A DNA stretch of 10,054 bases from Thermomucor indicae-seudaticae (taxonomy: Eukaryota; Mucoromycota; Mucoromycetes; Mucorales; Lichtheimiaceae). The notes below the pieces were generated by a model, which made no database searches, was not told where the DNA came from, and worked only from the letters and a program-made list of their open reading frames with translations. Positions within the stretch are counted from its first letter, which is position 1; each line of letters starts with the position of its first letter. Location of the stretch: NCBI GenBank assembly GCA_000787465.1, contig JSYX01000915.1, positions 1 through 10,054 of the forward strand. The letters are read 5' to 3'. Positions 8,541 through 10,054 of this stretch are shown in pieces. The position numbers and the translations under genes are program-made.

Positions 8541-8832
8541 ACGCGTTAAATGACGCGCAATACGGCGGGGGGCATCCCGAGACCTTATGGGCAGTTGCGG
8601 GCATCTTGTGAATAAAACTTCACGTGTCGTGTGTGCGGGGTACGCTTAAATCCAACACTTGACGGGACAGGCGGACATCAGCTGGGGAAGGTGTCGGGAC
8701 ACCCGAGACAGGTCGTTACATTCTGCGAGACATAAAACGGAAGCATGGGCCCTTTATTCCTCCTTTCTTTATGGCTTGCTCTTTGTTTTTCTCAACTTTT
8801 CTCTTTACCGCCTTAGCTTTTTTTAATCCAAC
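8541..8832 (+). promoter_or_regulatory. Promoter and leader of the LITAF-domain gene
   Basis: ACGCGT (8541-8546) and ACGCGC (8553-8558) resemble MCB elements bound by MBF-type factors. CACGTG at 8621-8626 is a palindromic E-box for bHLH factors. Overlapping inverted repeats lie at 8690-8703 (GGTGTC GG GACACC) and 8694-8706 (TCGGG ACA CCCGA). A TATA-like ATAAAA lies at 8732-8737, about 96 nt before the start codon. A strongly pyrimidine-rich leader follows (about 8750-8826). Short sites like these occur by chance; the E-box and the inverted repeats are the better candidates. Confidence 0.4.
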
Positions 8833-8848
8833 ATGCCATCTGCTGTAA
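8771..8848 (+). CDS. Upstream ORF overlapping the LITAF-gene start codon
   Basis: ATG at 8771 opens a 25-codon frame that ends with TAA at 8846-8848, after the main ATG at 8833 and in a different frame. It lies about 39 nt after the TATA-like element, so whether it is on the mRNA depends on the true transcription start. The peptide is hydrophobic (begins MACSLFFSTFLF). If transcribed, an overlapping uORF would be expected to reduce initiation at 8833. Confidence 0.3.
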   Translation: MACSLFFSTFLFTALAFFNPTCHLL

Positions 8849-9715
8849 CCGAGTACTTGCGAAACAAAAGGAGAAGCTATTCATGCCCTATGCAACCGCA
8901 GCCACCTAAGCTAGCAATGATGGATAAAAGGCGTCAGCGAGCAGATAGCGGACATGATGCCAGTTCGTCAGTTCTGAAAAGAGGATTCACAACATTAGAG
9001 GCAAACACTCGATCTGGTCGTTATTTGGGTCCATCAAGGCGCAATACTGGTTCTGGTCCACTTGATCCATCATATGGCCGTACGAGTGCTGATACGACAT
9101 CTTCCACTCGATCCGGTAGCACGGGATCATTCTCTTCTAACCGTGTGCATTATATTCGTTTCAATGGTTTCGGTCGTCAGTCTCAAATACGGCCCGTGCT
9201 GTCCCGTACGCCGTCTTCATCGACCGATGATGTATCGTCTTGGGCAATGTGGAGTGTCGTCGAGGAAATAGACCGAATAACGCAGCATCGCTGCGGACGC
9301 CAGAAATCCAATTCTACTAGCGCACACAGCAGGCCAGAATCATGGCGACTATGGCGACTCAGCCGAATAGCCAATATCCAATACAGACTTCCCGAGATCG
9401 AGACCGACGTGTATTGCGCCGAATGCGGGGTGTTTGTCGAATCTGTCATTCGGTATCGTATAGGCGCGTCAGCCTGGCTGCTTGCGTTCATCTTGTAAGT
9501 TCCATCCAAAAAAAGAGAGACAGAAGCTGGTTTTCACTGAATTTTTGAAGATTTATGCTGACGGTGTTCCTGTTTTGGGTTCCATTATATGTCAAATACT
9601 TTAAAGGTAAAGGAAAAAAAGGTTTGGCGCGATGGTTTGTTCATGCGGAAATTTAGACGTAGTCCACTATTGCCCATTTTGTGGATCCAAACTGGGAACG
9701 TATAAGAGGCTGTAA
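8833..9715 (+). CDS. LITAF-domain protein (SIMPLE-like, endosomal membrane)
   Basis: Exons 8833-9494, 9551-9606 and 9657-9715 give 258 residues; introns are 56 nt (GTAAGT) and 50 nt (GTAAAG). The C-terminal LITAF domain is complete: TDVYCAECG (zinc ligands C195, C198), RYRIGASAWLLAFIL, the hydrophobic stretch FMLTVFLFWVPLYVKYF across the first junction, then VHYCPFCGSKLGTYKRL (C245, C248) to the stop. In this family the two CxxC halves form one zinc site and the hydrophobic part lies in the cytosolic face of endosomal or lysosomal membranes. The N-terminal 190 residues are basic and Ser/Arg-rich, with no PPxY or PSAP-type motif, unlike animal LITAF, and make the protein longer than usual for the family. 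The LITAF part is very secure. The start and N-terminal frame are less so, because an overlapping frame from 9342 has a more LITAF-like Pro/Gln/Tyr composition. The terminal two exons are short and easily missed by ORF-only annotation. Confidence 0.88.
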
Positions 9716-10054
9716 CCTGAACATAAAAATCTTAACATATGTAAAGCAACATGAAGTTTTTAGCGCGCAAAAAAAGAAAGCCGTAACTTGCAAAAATGGA
9801 AACTGCGTAACATACAGTTTTTTTTCCTCTTCGTTGTTTGTCTTTATGAACGTTGAGGCTTAATGAGCATGACGCATTCAGTTCGCATGAGGGAACGATG
9901 TAGGGTCTTTCAAGTGCGTCCACATATTTGGCCTTACGCGATGTTCACGGCATTGCTATACACATTGTGGCAGATTGCGAGCTTTCACTTTTTGTCACGC
10001 TTTTCTTTGAATATATAAAGTAAAGTTTTTCGGTTGCTTTAAAAGGCAATTGCA
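9716..10054. other. Intergenic 3' flank ending in a TATA box
   Basis: This is the 3' flank of the LITAF gene, with A-rich and T-rich runs (for example around 9768-9780 and 9819-9840) but no gene I can support. A perfect TATATAAA at 10012-10019 on the plus strand, identical to the arrestin TATA box, suggests the promoter of another rightward gene starting beyond the window. Confidence 0.45.

Noticed and set aside
1336..9715. Functional cluster linking the arrestin and LITAF genes through endosomal ubiquitin trafficking
   Set aside because: Gene order in fungi seldom reflects shared function outside metabolite clusters, and the gene between them encodes a nuclear co-regulator.
1..10054. Mobile element, CRISPR array or defence-like system
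   Set aside because: I saw no transposase or reverse transcriptase motifs, terminal repeats, target duplications or spaced repeats. The content is ordinary eukaryotic genes.

Overview
The window looks like a gene-dense piece of a fungal nuclear genome. Three plus-strand, intron-containing protein genes are clear. Their introns are mostly 50-94 nt (one of 141 nt), with GT..AG ends, mostly GTAAGN-type donors and several CTAAC/CTAAT-like branch sites. The protein families point to an early-diverging fungus, most likely Mucoromycota: a short alpha-arrestin, a LITAF-domain protein, and a LisH/LUFS protein with a glutamine-rich middle and a C-terminal WD40 propeller. The lineage call is inference from gene content and intron style, not from a marker gene.

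Layout. Positions 1-1335 hold a weak candidate gene on the minus strand (about 977 down to 167, function unknown, with an in-frame TGA in one reading) and a putative divergent promoter with a TATA box at 1272-1279. Positions 1336-2798 encode a 434-residue alpha-arrestin in three exons. Positions 2799-4223 are mostly non-coding but hold short open frames, a 9-bp inverted repeat (3581-3620) and a structured promoter with a CRE-like near-palindrome and a TATA box. Positions 4224-8188 encode an eight-exon, 1160-residue LEUNIG-like transcriptional co-regulator: LUFS/LisH, long Q-rich region, acidic Gly/Asp segment, then a WD40 propeller. Positions 8189-8832 are the 3' flank of that gene plus the promoter and leader of the next, with MCB-like and E-box sites and an upstream ORF overlapping the next start codon. 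Positions 8833-9715 encode a 258-residue LITAF-domain membrane-associated protein in three exons. Positions 9716-10054 are non-coding and end in another TATA box, probably for a gene beyond the window.

How the genes relate. They are independent eukaryotic transcription units, not an operon. The arrestin (ubiquitin-ligase adaptor at the plasma membrane and endosome) and the LITAF protein (endosome/lysosome membrane) both belong to membrane trafficking, but I would not read functional linkage into their proximity. I see no mobile element, tRNA, rRNA, CRISPR array or obvious new defence-like system. The most interesting items are the plant-LEUNIG-like architecture in a fungal gene, a 57-nt in-frame intron that could be retained, the unidentified minus-strand candidate, and the overlapping uORF ahead of the LITAF gene.
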